Assembly (NCBI GenBank): GCA_017618055.1
Contig: JAFZVB010000013.1
Location: 124,001-188,000, forward strand
Reading direction: 5' to 3'
Origin: Clostridia bacterium
Lineage (GTDB): Bacteria > Bacillota > Clostridia > Christensenellales > CAG-917
Length of the DNA stretch: 64,000 bases
A model generated the notes under the pieces. The model worked only from the letters and a program-made list of their open reading frames with translations. It was not told where the DNA came from and did not search any database. Made by a program: the position numbers and the translations under genes. Positions 19,278-28,705 of the stretch are shown piece after piece. Positions within the stretch are counted from its first letter, which is position 1, and every line of letters begins with the position of its first letter.

Positions 19278-20129
19278 TTAGAATTCAGCTGTATCTGGGT
19301 GTGATCCTAGTCTTCCTAATCCATCAAATGCATCCAATTTTTCCATATCTTCTTTGCTTATTTCAAAATCAAATACATCTGCATTTTCTATAATTCTTTC
19401 TGGTTTTACAGACTTTGGAAGTGGCAATAAATTATGTTGTAAAGACCATCTAACAAGTATTTGCGCTTCTGTTTTTCCGTACTTATATGCAATAGAACTT
19501 AGTGGTTCTGTACCGAATGCCTTGCCCCTACAAAGCGGTGCCCAAGCTTCAACAATAATACCATTTTGTTGTGCAAACTCAACCACATCTTTTTGCATAT
19601 AGCCAATATGAATTTCATTTTGAAGTACCATTGGTTTTACAGGCGCATATCTTAATATGTCTTTAAGATGCTTTGTTAAACAGTTACATACACCAATAGC
19701 TCTAACCTTGCCATCTCTATACAATCTCTCCATTGCATTCCAGGTGTCATATAACTTCTCTGGATAATCTTCTCTAAATGGTTTTGGATTTGGCCAATGG
19801 ATAAGATATAAATCTAAATAATCTACACCTAGTCTATCTAGACTATTTTCAAACGCTTCTATAGTTGTTCTAAATCCTTGGCTAGTATTCCAAACTTTGG
19901 AAGTAATAAAAATATCTTTTCTAGGAACTTCAGATTCTCTTATGGCTTTTCCAATACTGAATTCATTACCATAGAACTCTGCCGTGTCTATGTGTCTATA
20001 GCCGTTCTCAAGAGCACATTTAACACCTTGGACACATTCTTCACCATCTGGTGCTTTGTATGTCCCATACGCAATACAAGGAACTCTAACTCCATTACTC
20101 AATACATAACAATCTTTAAGCGAATGCAT
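19278..20129 (-). CDS. Aldo/keto reductase
   Basis: The 283-residue protein is a single-domain NAD(P)H-dependent carbonyl reductase with a TIM-barrel fold. The catalytic tetrad is intact: the Asp and Tyr in HIDTAEFYGNE, the Lys in ITSKVWN, and the His in YLIHWPNP. The C-terminal cofactor loop (LLPLPKSVKPERI) is also present. It resembles the short-chain 2,5-diketo-gluconate reductase-like group; the natural substrate is not readable. It lies 27 bp after the mreB-like gene, so it may be transcribed with ppx-maf-mreB. Confidence 0.9.
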   Translation of the reverse strand: MHSLKDCYVLSNGVRVPCIAYGTYKAPDGEECVQGVKCALENGYRHIDTAEFYGNEFSIGKAIRESEVPRKDIFITSKVWNTSQGFRTTIEAFENSLDRLGVDYLDLYLIHWPNPKPFREDYPEKLYDTWNAMERLYRDGKVRAIGVCNCLTKHLKDILRYAPVKPMVLQNEIHIGYMQKDVVEFAQQNGIIVEAWAPLCRGKAFGTEPLSSIAYKYGKTEAQILVRWSLQHNLLPLPKSVKPERIIENADVFDFEISKEDMEKLDAFDGLGRLGSHPDTAEF

Positions 20130-20156
20130 AACAAGCCTCCTTAAGTTATATATTTT

Positions 20157-21155
20157 TTAGTCTAGTCTTACTCCTAACATATCACTTAGTAATGATTTAT
20201 CTTCAAAGAATCTTACACCACCAACTGCACATGCATTCTCTACGTCTTCTAATGCTGTTACAGGAAGCGATAAAGATGTGGAAATATATTCAATGAGTCC
20301 TGGTATTAAACTTGATCCACCAGAAATAAATACTCCCTTTCTTAAAATCTCTGCTGCAAGGTCTGGAGGTGTCGTATTAAGAATACTCATGATAACTTCA
20401 ATAATATCATCTACCAAAGGTAGTACTGCATTTCTAAGGTCTACAGCATTGATTAAAATGCTTCTAGGTGCCCCATCTCCTGCAGAACCACTTACTTGAT
20501 ATTTTCCTTCATCGTTTGCGTAGAATGAAAGGGCTGCCTTTTTAAGCCTTTCTACGGTGTATTCACCAATCTTTATTCCATAAACTTTCTTAATGTTTTC
20601 TATAATTGCTTTGTTAAAAGCATCTCCAGCAATATTAACTGAACAAGCAGAAGCTATACCATGTGTTGTTTCTGTGGCAACTTCAGTCTTTCCTCCACCA
20701 ATATCTACAAAAAGACCACCTATGCTTCCAGTATATGCAAGCAAAGATAATGGAGACTCAACGAGTGTTATATCTCTAATACCACACTCTGTCATGACTT
20801 TTTCAACTGCTTTTCTTTCAGAGTTAATCATTGAACAGGAAATGGAGACAATGGCACTTACTTTAGGTGGGAATATGGATTGAGGGATGATCTTCTTTAA
20901 AAAATAGGATAATAGTAATTTGCACATTTCATCATCTACTATAACCCCTTCTTTAATTGGAGCAACCAATTTTGCGCCACCAATTGAGTTAGTAATTAAG
21001 GATTCTGCTCTGTATCCAGCTTCCCTAATTTCATAATGTTCTCTAACTTTGGTGACAATTGCAATAGAAGGTTCTCTTAAAACGAGACCAACTCCCTTCT
21101 GACATATTGTTATAAATTTTGAACCTAAATCGATAGATAATTCTATTTGTGCCAT
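20157..21155 (-). CDS. Divergent MreB/actin-like protein
   Basis: The 332-residue protein has the actin/Hsp70 ATPase fold with MreB-like order: phosphate-1 loop SIDLGSKFITI, LREPSIAIV, the connecting segment PIKEGVIVDDEMC, phosphate-2 loop VDIGGGKTEVA, and the adenosine motif FISGGSSLIPGL. The phosphate-1 loop lacks the usual TANTL residues of cell-shape MreB, and no mreC or mreD follows. It may be an Mbl/MreBH-type paralogue or a specialised filament. It follows maf by 1 bp, so it is part of the ppx-maf unit. Confidence 0.8.
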   Translation of the reverse strand: MAQIELSIDLGSKFITICQKGVGLVLREPSIAIVTKVREHYEIREAGYRAESLITNSIGGAKLVAPIKEGVIVDDEMCKLLLSYFLKKIIPQSIFPPKVSAIVSISCSMINSERKAVEKVMTECGIRDITLVESPLSLLAYTGSIGGLFVDIGGGKTEVATETTHGIASACSVNIAGDAFNKAIIENIKKVYGIKIGEYTVERLKKAALSFYANDEGKYQVSGSAGDGAPRSILINAVDLRNAVLPLVDDIIEVIMSILNTTPPDLAAEILRKGVFISGGSSLIPGLIEYISTSLSLPVTALEDVENACAVGGVRFFEDKSLLSDMLGVRLD

Positions 21156-21156
21156 T

Positions 21157-21714
21157 TTAGACTCCGTATTTATTTAACTCTTCTTTTACTTTCTCCATAG
21201 GAAGACCAACTATATTTGTATAACTTCCTTCATATGTTTCTACAACCATTCCATCCTGAATACCATATGCACCTGCTTTGTCTAAAACATTATGCTTATC
21301 TAAATATTCTTTTATCTGTTGTTCAGATAACGGATGGAACTTTACACTAGACTTCACAACGAATGTATTGCTTTGTCCTTTGTTGCATATAGTTACACCT
21401 GTATAGACATTATGCCATCTTCCTTGCATTTTGCTTAGCATTTGAATGGCATCTTCTATATCTTTTGGTTTTCCCAATATTTCGCCACTTAGTTCAACTA
21501 TTGTATCTGCTCCAAGTACTACATCTTCTAAATGTTTATTTGCAACATATTCTGCTTTCTCTTTACTTAGAACTTTTACAAGTTCTTCTGCTCCTAAGTG
21601 ACTAAGTTCTTTATCTTTTTCATCTACATCTGCAAGGATTATCTCATATTCATATCCTGCTTCTTTTAGCAGTTCTTTTCTCCTTGGAGATCCAGATGCA
21701 AGTATTAATTTCAT
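21157..21714 (-). CDS. maf: Maf-family nucleotide pyrophosphatase
   Basis: The 185-residue protein starts with the diagnostic Maf motif LASGSPRRKELL and contains ADTIVELSGEILGKP with the catalytic Asp. Maf proteins hydrolyse non-canonical or modified nucleoside triphosphates (dTTP/UTP type in this subgroup) and in Firmicutes are linked to septum control. The start codon overlaps the stop of the ppx-like gene (TAATG). The neighbouring mreB-like gene echoes the common Firmicute maf-radC-mreBCD cluster, although radC and mreCD are missing here. Confidence 0.93.
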   Translation of the reverse strand: MKLILASGSPRRKELLKEAGYEYEIILADVDEKDKELSHLGAEELVKVLSKEKAEYVANKHLEDVVLGADTIVELSGEILGKPKDIEDAIQMLSKMQGRWHNVYTGVTICNKGQSNTFVVKSSVKFHPLSEQQIKEYLDKHNVLDKAGAYGIQDGMVVETYEGSYTNIVGLPMEKVKEELNKYGV

Positions 21715-23231
21715 TATAATAACTCTAAACGCTTTCCGTATGCTGCTTGGAATTCATTTGCCATAGAGAGTGCATCTTTAACTTCTAGAGCGCAATCTCC
21801 TTCAGATTCTGTCTTAACGATTACACTATCTCCTAAGACATCACAGCTTAATCCTGTTACAACACCACTCATACTTCTATCTAAGCTCTCTGAGATACTT
21901 AAGATAACTGCAAGCTTTTTAATTGCGTCTATATCTTCTTGTGTAAGTATTCCTTTATACTTAGCAAGTTCATTTACATCTATATCTGAACTCTTTCTAT
22001 GTCCAGATGCAACAAATGCAGCACAAATAAGTTCTCTATGAGAAATACCATATAAGTTGCTGTTTAAAATCATATAGTATGAATGTAAATGGTGGTTGTA
22101 ATACTTGATTCTCATTCCTGCATCATGTAAATATGCTGCTACTCTTAAAACTTTTAGATACATTCTTGGCATCTTATGTAATACCTTGAGTTGTTTGTAT
22201 AAAAGCATAGAGAGATCATAAACATGCTGTGCATGTTCTGCATTGATATCAAAGTATTTAATTTGTGTTTCAATACTGTGTCCTAATACATCTGGAAGTG
22301 GTTTTTCCATAATGGATGGGCAAGCATATCTAAACATAACACCTTCTCTTAAGCCACAACCACTAATTGTGATTCTTTGATACTTTTGGCTAGATAATAC
22401 ACAAGACATAATTGCAAGTGCACTTGGGAAGATATCAGCTCTACCACTAGATAATCCCTTAATCTTCATTGTGCTATCTAAGTCTAACTTTCTGATTTGC
22501 TTGTAAATTACATCAAATTCTTTTACATCTATTTCATAGTTGTGTGTTTGTGCAAAGTTGTATTTCTTAATCATTCTTGAAATTCTTCCAAGATTTCTAA
22601 ATGCACCACCAACACCTATGAATTGTGTCTCAGGTTCAATTTGAGCAAGCCATGGTACTTTTTCAAGTTCGCCCATGACATATTCTTCCATCTTTCTTGC
22701 TCTTTCTTCTGGTGCATCTGCTTGATTCTTAAACATATCTGTTAAGGTTACTGCACCAATTGGAAGTGAAACACTATGTACTATGTTCTTTCTGTTGTAG
22801 TAAATTAAGTTTGTGCTAGATCCACCCATTTCCATAATGAGTCCCTTTGGGATGTCTATTGAATTTACTACACCTTGATAAATTAACTGACATTGTTCTT
22901 CTTCAGTTAAAACTTTAATCTTGATACCACAAGTCATTGCGATATCATCCAAAAATCCTTTTGCATTCTTTGCTCTTCTTATAGCTGCAGTTGCATATGC
23001 AAAAATCTTCTCAACATGGTTTGCATCACACAATCTTCTGAACATCGATAGTGTTTTCTTAGCTTCTACTAAACGTTGTGGTTTAATGAAACCATCCCAA
23101 TCCATGTCTTGACCTAATCTGACCGTCTCTTTCAGTTCGTCAAATACTACAAAGTGGCCACCATCTAAGATGTTGACTAAAACTAATCTTGCAGAATTAG
23201 AACCTATGTCGATTACCGCTATCTTTTCCAT
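21714..23231 (-). CDS. ppx: Ppx/GppA exopolyphosphatase-type phosphatase with HD domain
   Basis: The 505-residue protein has an N-terminal ASKHA fold with the Ppx/GppA motifs: AVIDIGSNSARLVL, ATAAIRRAKN, and the phosphate loop LIMEMGGSSTNLI. The C-terminal half (from about 310) is the HD-like helical domain, with AAYLHDAGMRI carrying an H-D pair. Such enzymes hydrolyse polyphosphate and/or convert pppGpp to ppGpp; which activity applies cannot be told. It has a strong promoter and is the first gene of the ppx-maf-mreB-like unit. Confidence 0.88.
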   Translation of the reverse strand: MEKIAVIDIGSNSARLVLVNILDGGHFVVFDELKETVRLGQDMDWDGFIKPQRLVEAKKTLSMFRRLCDANHVEKIFAYATAAIRRAKNAKGFLDDIAMTCGIKIKVLTEEEQCQLIYQGVVNSIDIPKGLIMEMGGSSTNLIYYNRKNIVHSVSLPIGAVTLTDMFKNQADAPEERARKMEEYVMGELEKVPWLAQIEPETQFIGVGGAFRNLGRISRMIKKYNFAQTHNYEIDVKEFDVIYKQIRKLDLDSTMKIKGLSSGRADIFPSALAIMSCVLSSQKYQRITISGCGLREGVMFRYACPSIMEKPLPDVLGHSIETQIKYFDINAEHAQHVYDLSMLLYKQLKVLHKMPRMYLKVLRVAAYLHDAGMRIKYYNHHLHSYYMILNSNLYGISHRELICAAFVASGHRKSSDIDVNELAKYKGILTQEDIDAIKKLAVILSISESLDRSMSGVVTGLSCDVLGDSVIVKTESEGDCALEVKDALSMANEFQAAYGKRLELL

Positions 23232-23319
23232 TTTGCTCCTTTTTATTAGACAAAATGCCTAATATTTATATATATTTTTTTATTTTTCTAAAATAAAGAC
23301 GCTTTTTCTACTTGTTGTT

Positions 23320-23348
23320 ATTATACCTAAATGAAAACAAGTTTTCAA
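23320..23348 (-). promoter_or_regulatory. Strong sigma-A promoter of the ppx operon
   Basis: On the minus strand TTGAAA (23343-23348) is followed after exactly 17 bp by TATAAT (23320-23325). Confidence 0.75.
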
Positions 23349-23387
23349 GACTCAATTTTTCCGAAAATGTATTACGTCAAAAATTTA

Positions 23388-23423
23388 ACAAAAATAAATG
23401 CACCCCTAAAAAGAGATGCATTT
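23388..23423 (-). terminator. Terminator of the rnf operon
   Basis: An 11-bp stem (AAATGCATCTC pairing with GGGGTGCATTT, three wobbles) lies just after the rnfB stop and is followed on the minus strand by ATTTTTGTT. Confidence 0.8.
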
Positions 23424-23440
23424 TATTGATTTTTTAAGGA

Positions 23441-24268
23441 TTATTCCTCACATTTTACGATAGTCTTTCTTGGGCATTTTTCTGCGCACTTACCACATCC
23501 AGTACACTTTGTGTAATCTATTACTGGCAAGTTGTCTACCATTGTGATAGCACCGTTTTCACAGTTTTTAGCACAGAGACCGCACCCGATACATCCAACT
23601 TTACAGAGATCCATTGCATCTTTGCCTTTAAGGCAATTTGAGCAAGCGATGTAATATACTGCACTCTTTGGAACTCTCTTAATAAGTTTCTTTGGACATA
23701 CAGAAATACATCTTCCACAAGCGATACATTTTTCTCTGTCTATCATTGTGAAACCATCTGGACCAACTTCAATTGCTCCGTCATGGCATGCGTCTACGCA
23801 TGAACCCATACCTAAGCAACCCCATTTACAAAGTTTTCTTCCTCCAGATAATAATTCCATAGATCTACAATCTCCGTAGCCCATGTAATCATATTTATCT
23901 TTTGCTCTGTTACCACCACGGCAACATACTACAACCTTTGTATCTTCTGCGCTCACGCTAATTCCAAGGATTTCACCAATTTCTTTTTTGTTCTTTGCAG
24001 ATGTTGAGGAACATTGTCCTATTTCTGCTTTGCCTTCTACAAGAGCCTTTGCGAATCCATCACAGCCAGGATAGCCACAGGAGCCACAGTTTGCCCCAGA
24101 AAGCTTTTCCTTAACCATGTCAATTCTCTCGTCTCTATGTACTGCTAACTTCTTTCCTAGAACGCCTAAAAGAACGCCAAATAATGTACCAATGGCTAAT
24201 AGAACTAAGGCAGACCATAATATGGTCATAGGATCTACACTAGCTGCTGCAATAATATTTATTAACAT
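23441..24268 (-). CDS. rnfB: Rnf complex iron-sulfur subunit RnfB
   Basis: The 275-residue protein is the electron-entry subunit of the Rnf complex, which couples reduced ferredoxin oxidation by NAD+ to ion export. It has an N-terminal membrane helix (about 10-33), the four-Cys Fe-S motif CGSCGYPGCDGFA near residue 56, then a cysteine-rich centre and at least three CxxCxxC(x)3C ferredoxin motifs (CIACGRCISVCPK, CIGCGLCAKNCEN, CTGCGKCAEKCPR). The last gene in rnfCDGEAB order, it lies 13 bp after rnfA and is followed by a strong terminator. Confidence 0.95.
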   Translation of the reverse strand: MLINIIAAASVDPMTILWSALVLLAIGTLFGVLLGVLGKKLAVHRDERIDMVKEKLSGANCGSCGYPGCDGFAKALVEGKAEIGQCSSTSAKNKKEIGEILGISVSAEDTKVVVCCRGGNRAKDKYDYMGYGDCRSMELLSGGRKLCKWGCLGMGSCVDACHDGAIEVGPDGFTMIDREKCIACGRCISVCPKKLIKRVPKSAVYYIACSNCLKGKDAMDLCKVGCIGCGLCAKNCENGAITMVDNLPVIDYTKCTGCGKCAEKCPRKTIVKCEE

Positions 24269-24281
24269 CTTCGTATCCTCC

Positions 24282-24902
24282 TTATCCTAATACACCACTA
24301 AATGCTGAGAATGCCATACTCATAATACATGCTGTAATAAGAGTAATTGGGAATCCTCTAAATGCTTTAGGTACCAATTCAAGATTTGTTCTTTCTCTAA
24401 TACCTGCAAGTAATAAGATTGCAAGTGTGAAGCCAGCACCACTAAAGATACCATTTAAGAACCAGTATCCAAGCGAAGCACCTTGAACAATTCCGTCTGC
24501 CAATACTGGATATGAACCAGCACTTAAGATTGCTACACCGAGAACGGCACAGTTTGTTGTAATTAATGGAAGGTAAACACCAAGAGCACTATATAGTCCT
24601 GGTAAGAACTTCTTTAATACCATTTCAACTATTTGAACTAATGCTGCAATAACAAAGATGAATGCGATTGTTTGCAAGTATTCAACGTGTAATGATTCTA
24701 ATAATAATTCAACAAGCCAAGCAAAGATTGAAGCAATACCCATAACGAATATAACTGCAAGTCCCATGCCTAATGCCGTATCTGTCTTCTTAGAAACTCC
24801 TAAGAAAGGACAAATTCCTAAGAATTTGATTAAAACAAAGTTATTAGCGAGAAGTGCGCCAACGACTATGGTTAGAATAATTGAACCAACTGATTGTGTC
24901 AT
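24282..24902 (-). CDS. rnfA: Rnf complex membrane subunit RnfA
   Basis: The 206-residue, very hydrophobic protein has six predicted membrane helices. The conserved segments LLANNFVLIKFLGICPFLGVS and ITTNCAVLGV carry the Cys residues that hold an intramembrane [2Fe-2S] cluster shared with RnfE. It overlaps rnfE by 4 bp, as usual for this tightly packed operon. Confidence 0.95.
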   Translation of the reverse strand: MTQSVGSIILTIVVGALLANNFVLIKFLGICPFLGVSKKTDTALGMGLAVIFVMGIASIFAWLVELLLESLHVEYLQTIAFIFVIAALVQIVEMVLKKFLPGLYSALGVYLPLITTNCAVLGVAILSAGSYPVLADGIVQGASLGYWFLNGIFSGAGFTLAILLLAGIRERTNLELVPKAFRGFPITLITACIMSMAFSAFSGVLG

Positions 24903-25618
24903 GCTGCTACCTCCTCTTTATCTAAATCTTTCTTTGCTTTTTCTATCTTCTTTGCATCTGTCTTTGCCTTGTTCTTTTTCTTCTCTTCGTTATTCATGGA
25001 GATTTGGTTAACAACAGCAATTAATATACCGAATGTTAAGAAACCACCTGCAGGAAGTGTGAAGATATTTAATGCATAATCTGGAAGGTTTCCGATTTCC
25101 CCAGAATAAGAGAATCCCATGAAGTCAAATGCGAAGAATGAACCTGCGCCTAAGAACTCTCTTATAATTGCCATAATTAATACAGCAAGAGTATAACCAA
25201 GTCCCATTCCAAGACCATCTAAAGCACTGTCTCCAACTGGGTTTTGAGATGCAAATGCTTCTGCTCTAGCAAGAATGATACAGTTAACAACTATAAGTGG
25301 TAGGTATATACCTAAGACATCATATAGTGCTGGTACAAACTTTTGTAAGAGCATTTGAAGCAATGTAACGAATGTTGCAATAATTAGAATGAATGCAGGA
25401 ATACGAACTTTGTCTGGAATTACATTTCTTAATAATGAAATCATTATATTAGAGCAAACCAAAACAAATGTAACTGCAATACCCATACCCAAAGCACCGA
25501 ATGCAGAAACTGAAACTGCAAGTGTTGGACATGTTCCTAATACTAACTTCAATACTGGATTGGAGGCGATTATACCGTTAGTAAAAACACTGCCGAGTTT
25601 ATTATTACTTTTTCCCAT
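24899..25618 (-). CDS. rnfE: Rnf complex membrane subunit RnfE
   Basis: The 239-residue protein is the RnfA paralogue, with six predicted helices and the matching motifs LGTCPTLAVS and IVVNCIILARAEAF. It ends in a charged Lys/Glu-rich cytoplasmic tail of about 35 residues. The start at 25618 is chosen because AGGAGGG lies a few bases upstream; the longer open frame from 25654 would overlap rnfG by 26 bp and has no such site. The real gap to rnfG is then 10 bp. Confidence 0.93.
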   Translation of the reverse strand: MGKSNNKLGSVFTNGIIASNPVLKLVLGTCPTLAVSVSAFGALGMGIAVTFVLVCSNIMISLLRNVIPDKVRIPAFILIIATFVTLLQMLLQKFVPALYDVLGIYLPLIVVNCIILARAEAFASQNPVGDSALDGLGMGLGYTLAVLIMAIIREFLGAGSFFAFDFMGFSYSGEIGNLPDYALNIFTLPAGGFLTFGILIAVVNQISMNNEEKKKNKAKTDAKKIEKAKKDLDKEEVAA

Positions 25619-25628
25619 ATCATCCCTC

Positions 25629-26240
25629 CTACTTATTATTGAAAGCATAAGCACATGCTCTTAATGCGTTTGTAACACCTTTTGTTGTTACTGTAGCACC
25701 AGATACATAGTATGCCATTCCTTGAGCATCTGAAGAAGTTGCTTGTCCGTAATTCTCAATAGTCTTAAGATCGAATCCCTTAATCTTATCTATTACTTTC
25801 AAGACCTTTCCACCAACAGCGCTTGTTTCGCCACTGGAATATACAGATACTTCGTCTACAATACCATCACTTGTTACAAAGAATAGTATCTCTATTGTTC
25901 CATCATAAGCTCCTCTACCAACTGCGTAGTAACAGAACATATCATTTCCTTCTGCTTTATATTTAAATACGGAAGTAATAGAACCATATGCACCACCACT
26001 TATTGCTAAACTATTATCTTTTTCGATATCTGTTGCACTAGCATATATTGCAGTGATTTGAGTCATAATTGCCTCATCTGGATCTACGTATGTTACTACG
26101 TTGATAGCACCAAGAAGTGCACCGGCAACTGCTCCAATGATAACTAGTATGCAAACACACCAGACAATGGAGTTTTTGTCGAACTTCTTCTTTGAAGGAG
26201 TCTTAACTTCTGCTTCAACTTTTACATCATTATCAGCCAT
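25629..26240 (-). CDS. rnfG: Rnf complex FMN-binding subunit RnfG
   Basis: The 203-residue protein has a short charged N-terminus, one membrane helix (about 28-50) and an extracytoplasmic FMN-binding domain. The covalent flavin attachment motif SGATVTT lies near the C-terminus, where the last Thr carries FMN through a phosphoester bond. It overlaps rnfD by 8 bp. Confidence 0.95.
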   Translation of the reverse strand: MADNDVKVEAEVKTPSKKKFDKNSIVWCVCILVIIGAVAGALLGAINVVTYVDPDEAIMTQITAIYASATDIEKDNSLAISGGAYGSITSVFKYKAEGNDMFCYYAVGRGAYDGTIEILFFVTSDGIVDEVSVYSSGETSAVGGKVLKVIDKIKGFDLKTIENYGQATSSDAQGMAYYVSGATVTTKGVTNALRACAYAFNNK

Positions 26241-27330
26241 TCTCTCCTCCTTCAGCTGCTACCTTTTTCTTGGAGCGAGCTTTAAATTTTTCACCAATTT
26301 CTTTTGCTATATTACGCTTTGGTACACCATATGGACGTGTCTTAATCTTCTCAAGAAGTGGGGTTACTATATTCATTAATAAGATTGAATATGAAACACC
26401 TTCTGGCATACTTGAGAATCTTCTAAATACTACTGTTAGCACACCAAGACCGATACCATAAATTACAACACCTATCCAAGACTTTGGAGATGTTGCATAG
26501 TCTGTAGCCATGAAGAATGCACCAAATAACAAACCACCACCAAGTAAGTATGTTAAGATATACTCTCCAACATATTGGCTCTTGCAGTATATCAATGCTG
26601 TAAATACAACAACAGTTGCGATATAGAATGTTGGGATTCTCCAGTCTATAACCTTTCTACAAAGTAGATATACACCACCAAGTAAGATTGCTATAGCACA
26701 AGTTTCACCAACTGCAGATGAAGCTGTGGTACCAAACAACATTGAAAGTACATTTACACTTGCGAGTGGGCTACCACCTGTTTCAATTGTTGCCTTAACT
26801 AGACCAAGAGGTGTTGCAGAAGATACTGCATCTATTCCTGGAGTAATGCTAAATGCATAATTGAAGAATGAGAAATACCCAACGTCTGTTCCTATAATAG
26901 GATTGGTCTTTTGTGTCATTAGACCAGCCCATGCAAGTACTAGGAATATTCTTGCTGCCATTGCAGGGTTTGCAAAGTTCTTACCAATACCACCAAACAA
27001 CATCTTTACAATAATAATTGCAAATGCAGAACCAACAATTGGAACCCAAATTGGCACTGTGCCTGGTAAGTTCAATCCTAAGATAAGACCTGTAACCACT
27101 GCAGATAAGTCCTTTATAGTTTGCTCTTTCTTTCTAATACGGTTGTAAATGTATTCAAAGAATACACAACTCTCAATACAAAGAAGAGTTAAGAATAAAG
27201 GATAAACACCAAATATAACAACAGTTGCAATAAGTGCTGGAAGTAAAGCAATGATTACATCCAACATAATTCTTTGTGTTGTAGACTTAGATGTTATATG
27301 TGGGGATGTTGAAACAACCATTTTAGCCAT
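26233..27330 (-). CDS. rnfD: Rnf complex membrane subunit RnfD
   Basis: The 365-residue protein has about nine to ten membrane helices. It carries the RnfD/NqrB flavinylation motif in DAVSSATPLGLVK, whose Thr is expected to hold covalent FMN, and the C-terminal conserved block MATDYATSP...MPEGVSYSILLMN. The C-terminal tail is Lys-rich. Its start overlaps the rnfC stop (TAATG). Confidence 0.95.
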   Translation of the reverse strand: MAKMVVSTSPHITSKSTTQRIMLDVIIALLPALIATVVIFGVYPLFLTLLCIESCVFFEYIYNRIRKKEQTIKDLSAVVTGLILGLNLPGTVPIWVPIVGSAFAIIIVKMLFGGIGKNFANPAMAARIFLVLAWAGLMTQKTNPIIGTDVGYFSFFNYAFSITPGIDAVSSATPLGLVKATIETGGSPLASVNVLSMLFGTTASSAVGETCAIAILLGGVYLLCRKVIDWRIPTFYIATVVVFTALIYCKSQYVGEYILTYLLGGGLLFGAFFMATDYATSPKSWIGVVIYGIGLGVLTVVFRRFSSMPEGVSYSILLMNIVTPLLEKIKTRPYGVPKRNIAKEIGEKFKARSKKKVAAEGGENG

Positions 27331-28622
27331 TATTTAATCCCCCTTTCTTTAATAGATTTCTTTGCGAGTTTCATAGATTGTACTAGAGTTCTCTTTGCTG
27401 GACATGAATAAGAACAAACACCACATTCAATACAATTCATTACTCCTAAATCTAATGCTTTTTTGTAGTCCTGTTGTTGAACTGCATCATCGATATCTCT
27501 TGGTTGGAGATTCATAGGACAATGATGGATACATCTACCACAGTTAATACATTGAGATGGTGTATGATGTTCAAATTCTTTATTTGATAAGAACAATAAT
27601 GAAGAAGATCCCTTTGCTGTACAAGCATTAAGATTTACTTGTGCAAATCCCATCATAGGACCACCGCTAATAATCTTGTGTGTCATCTTCTCGTCTACAT
27701 CACCTTTGCATTGTTCATAGATGTAAGAATAAGGTGTTCCGTTAAGTACCCAGTAGTTTCCTTTCTTCTCTACGCCTTCACCAGAAACTGTCATAGCTCT
27801 CTTGAAACATGGCTCCCCAGCTATTGCTCTTGCTATAGAATAGCAAGTATGTGTGTTAGATACTACACAACCAACATCTGCTGGAAGTCCACCTGCTGGA
27901 ACTATTCTCTTGGTTATGGAATAGATAAGTTGTTTTTCAGCACCTTGTGGATACTTTGTCTTTAACTTCATTACTACAATGTCATCTGGAACTATGGATG
28001 CAAGATATTCAATTGCTTTTGGCTTGTTTGCTTCTACACCAATGTATGCTTTCTTAACATCCAAAACTTTCATTACACAATGAATACCATCTATGATGTC
28101 TTGTCCTTTTTCTAGCATAAGACGATAGTCACAAGTAATGTAAGGCTCACATTCGGCTGCATTAATAATGAATACGTCTACAGGATTCTTAGGAGATAAT
28201 TTTACATGGGTTGGGAATGTTGCACCACCCATACCTACAATTCCTGCTTCCTTGATTCTAGCAAAAATTTGCTCTTTTGTTGGATTCTCCAATGGCTCTA
28301 AAGAAACACTCTCATACTTGTAATCATTCTTAATAACAACATGGTCTACTTCCATACCAATTGCAGTAGGTTTCTTAACTATTCCAGTTACTTCACCGGA
28401 GACAGAAGAATAAACGTTGGCAGATACGAATGAAGCGGCTTCTCCAATGAGTTGCCCTTGTAAAACGTGATCTCCAACGTTAACTACAGCTTTTGCGGGA
28501 GCTCCAATATGTTGAGAAAGTGGGATATACAAGATTTCTGGAACACTAAACTCTAAAAGTGCGCAGTCTTGAGTATTTTTCATCGCTGGTGGATGAGTCC
28601 CTCTCTTAAAAGTTCTTAACAT
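27330..28622 (-). CDS. rnfC: Rnf complex NADH-site subunit RnfC
   Basis: The 430-residue protein is the soluble subunit with the FMN/NAD-binding domain (GMGGATFPTHVKL, NAAECEPYI) and two C-terminal [4Fe-4S] motifs, CINCGRCIHHCPMN and CIECGVCSYSCPA. The first 60 residues hold the barrel-sandwich HIGAPAKAVVNVGDHV segment. Its length is typical of clostridial RnfC. It is the first gene of the operon, with GAGGG ahead of its ATG and a strong promoter about 60 bp upstream. Confidence 0.95.
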   Translation of the reverse strand: MLRTFKRGTHPPAMKNTQDCALLEFSVPEILYIPLSQHIGAPAKAVVNVGDHVLQGQLIGEAASFVSANVYSSVSGEVTGIVKKPTAIGMEVDHVVIKNDYKYESVSLEPLENPTKEQIFARIKEAGIVGMGGATFPTHVKLSPKNPVDVFIINAAECEPYITCDYRLMLEKGQDIIDGIHCVMKVLDVKKAYIGVEANKPKAIEYLASIVPDDIVVMKLKTKYPQGAEKQLIYSITKRIVPAGGLPADVGCVVSNTHTCYSIARAIAGEPCFKRAMTVSGEGVEKKGNYWVLNGTPYSYIYEQCKGDVDEKMTHKIISGGPMMGFAQVNLNACTAKGSSSLLFLSNKEFEHHTPSQCINCGRCIHHCPMNLQPRDIDDAVQQQDYKKALDLGVMNCIECGVCSYSCPAKRTLVQSMKLAKKSIKERGIK

Positions 28623-28676
28623 AAATCCCTCGATTTTGATTTAATTAAATCAATACCTTTTTGCTTAATATCAATT

Positions 28677-28705
28677 ATTATAGACCATTACATAATTTAT
28701 GTAAA
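28677..28705 (-). promoter_or_regulatory. Strong promoter of the rnf operon
   Basis: On the minus strand TTTACA (28700-28705) is followed after 17 bp by a perfect TATAAT (28677-28682). A perfect inverted repeat fills most of the spacer and overlaps the -35 box. Confidence 0.75.
28688..28704. promoter_or_regulatory. Perfect 17-bp inverted repeat inside the rnf promoter (putative operator)
   Basis: The sequence TTACATAATTTATGTAA has two 8-bp arms around one central base. It covers the spacer and five of six -35 bases, a classic repressor position. It is not the usual clostridial Rex site, so the regulator is unknown. Confidence 0.45.
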
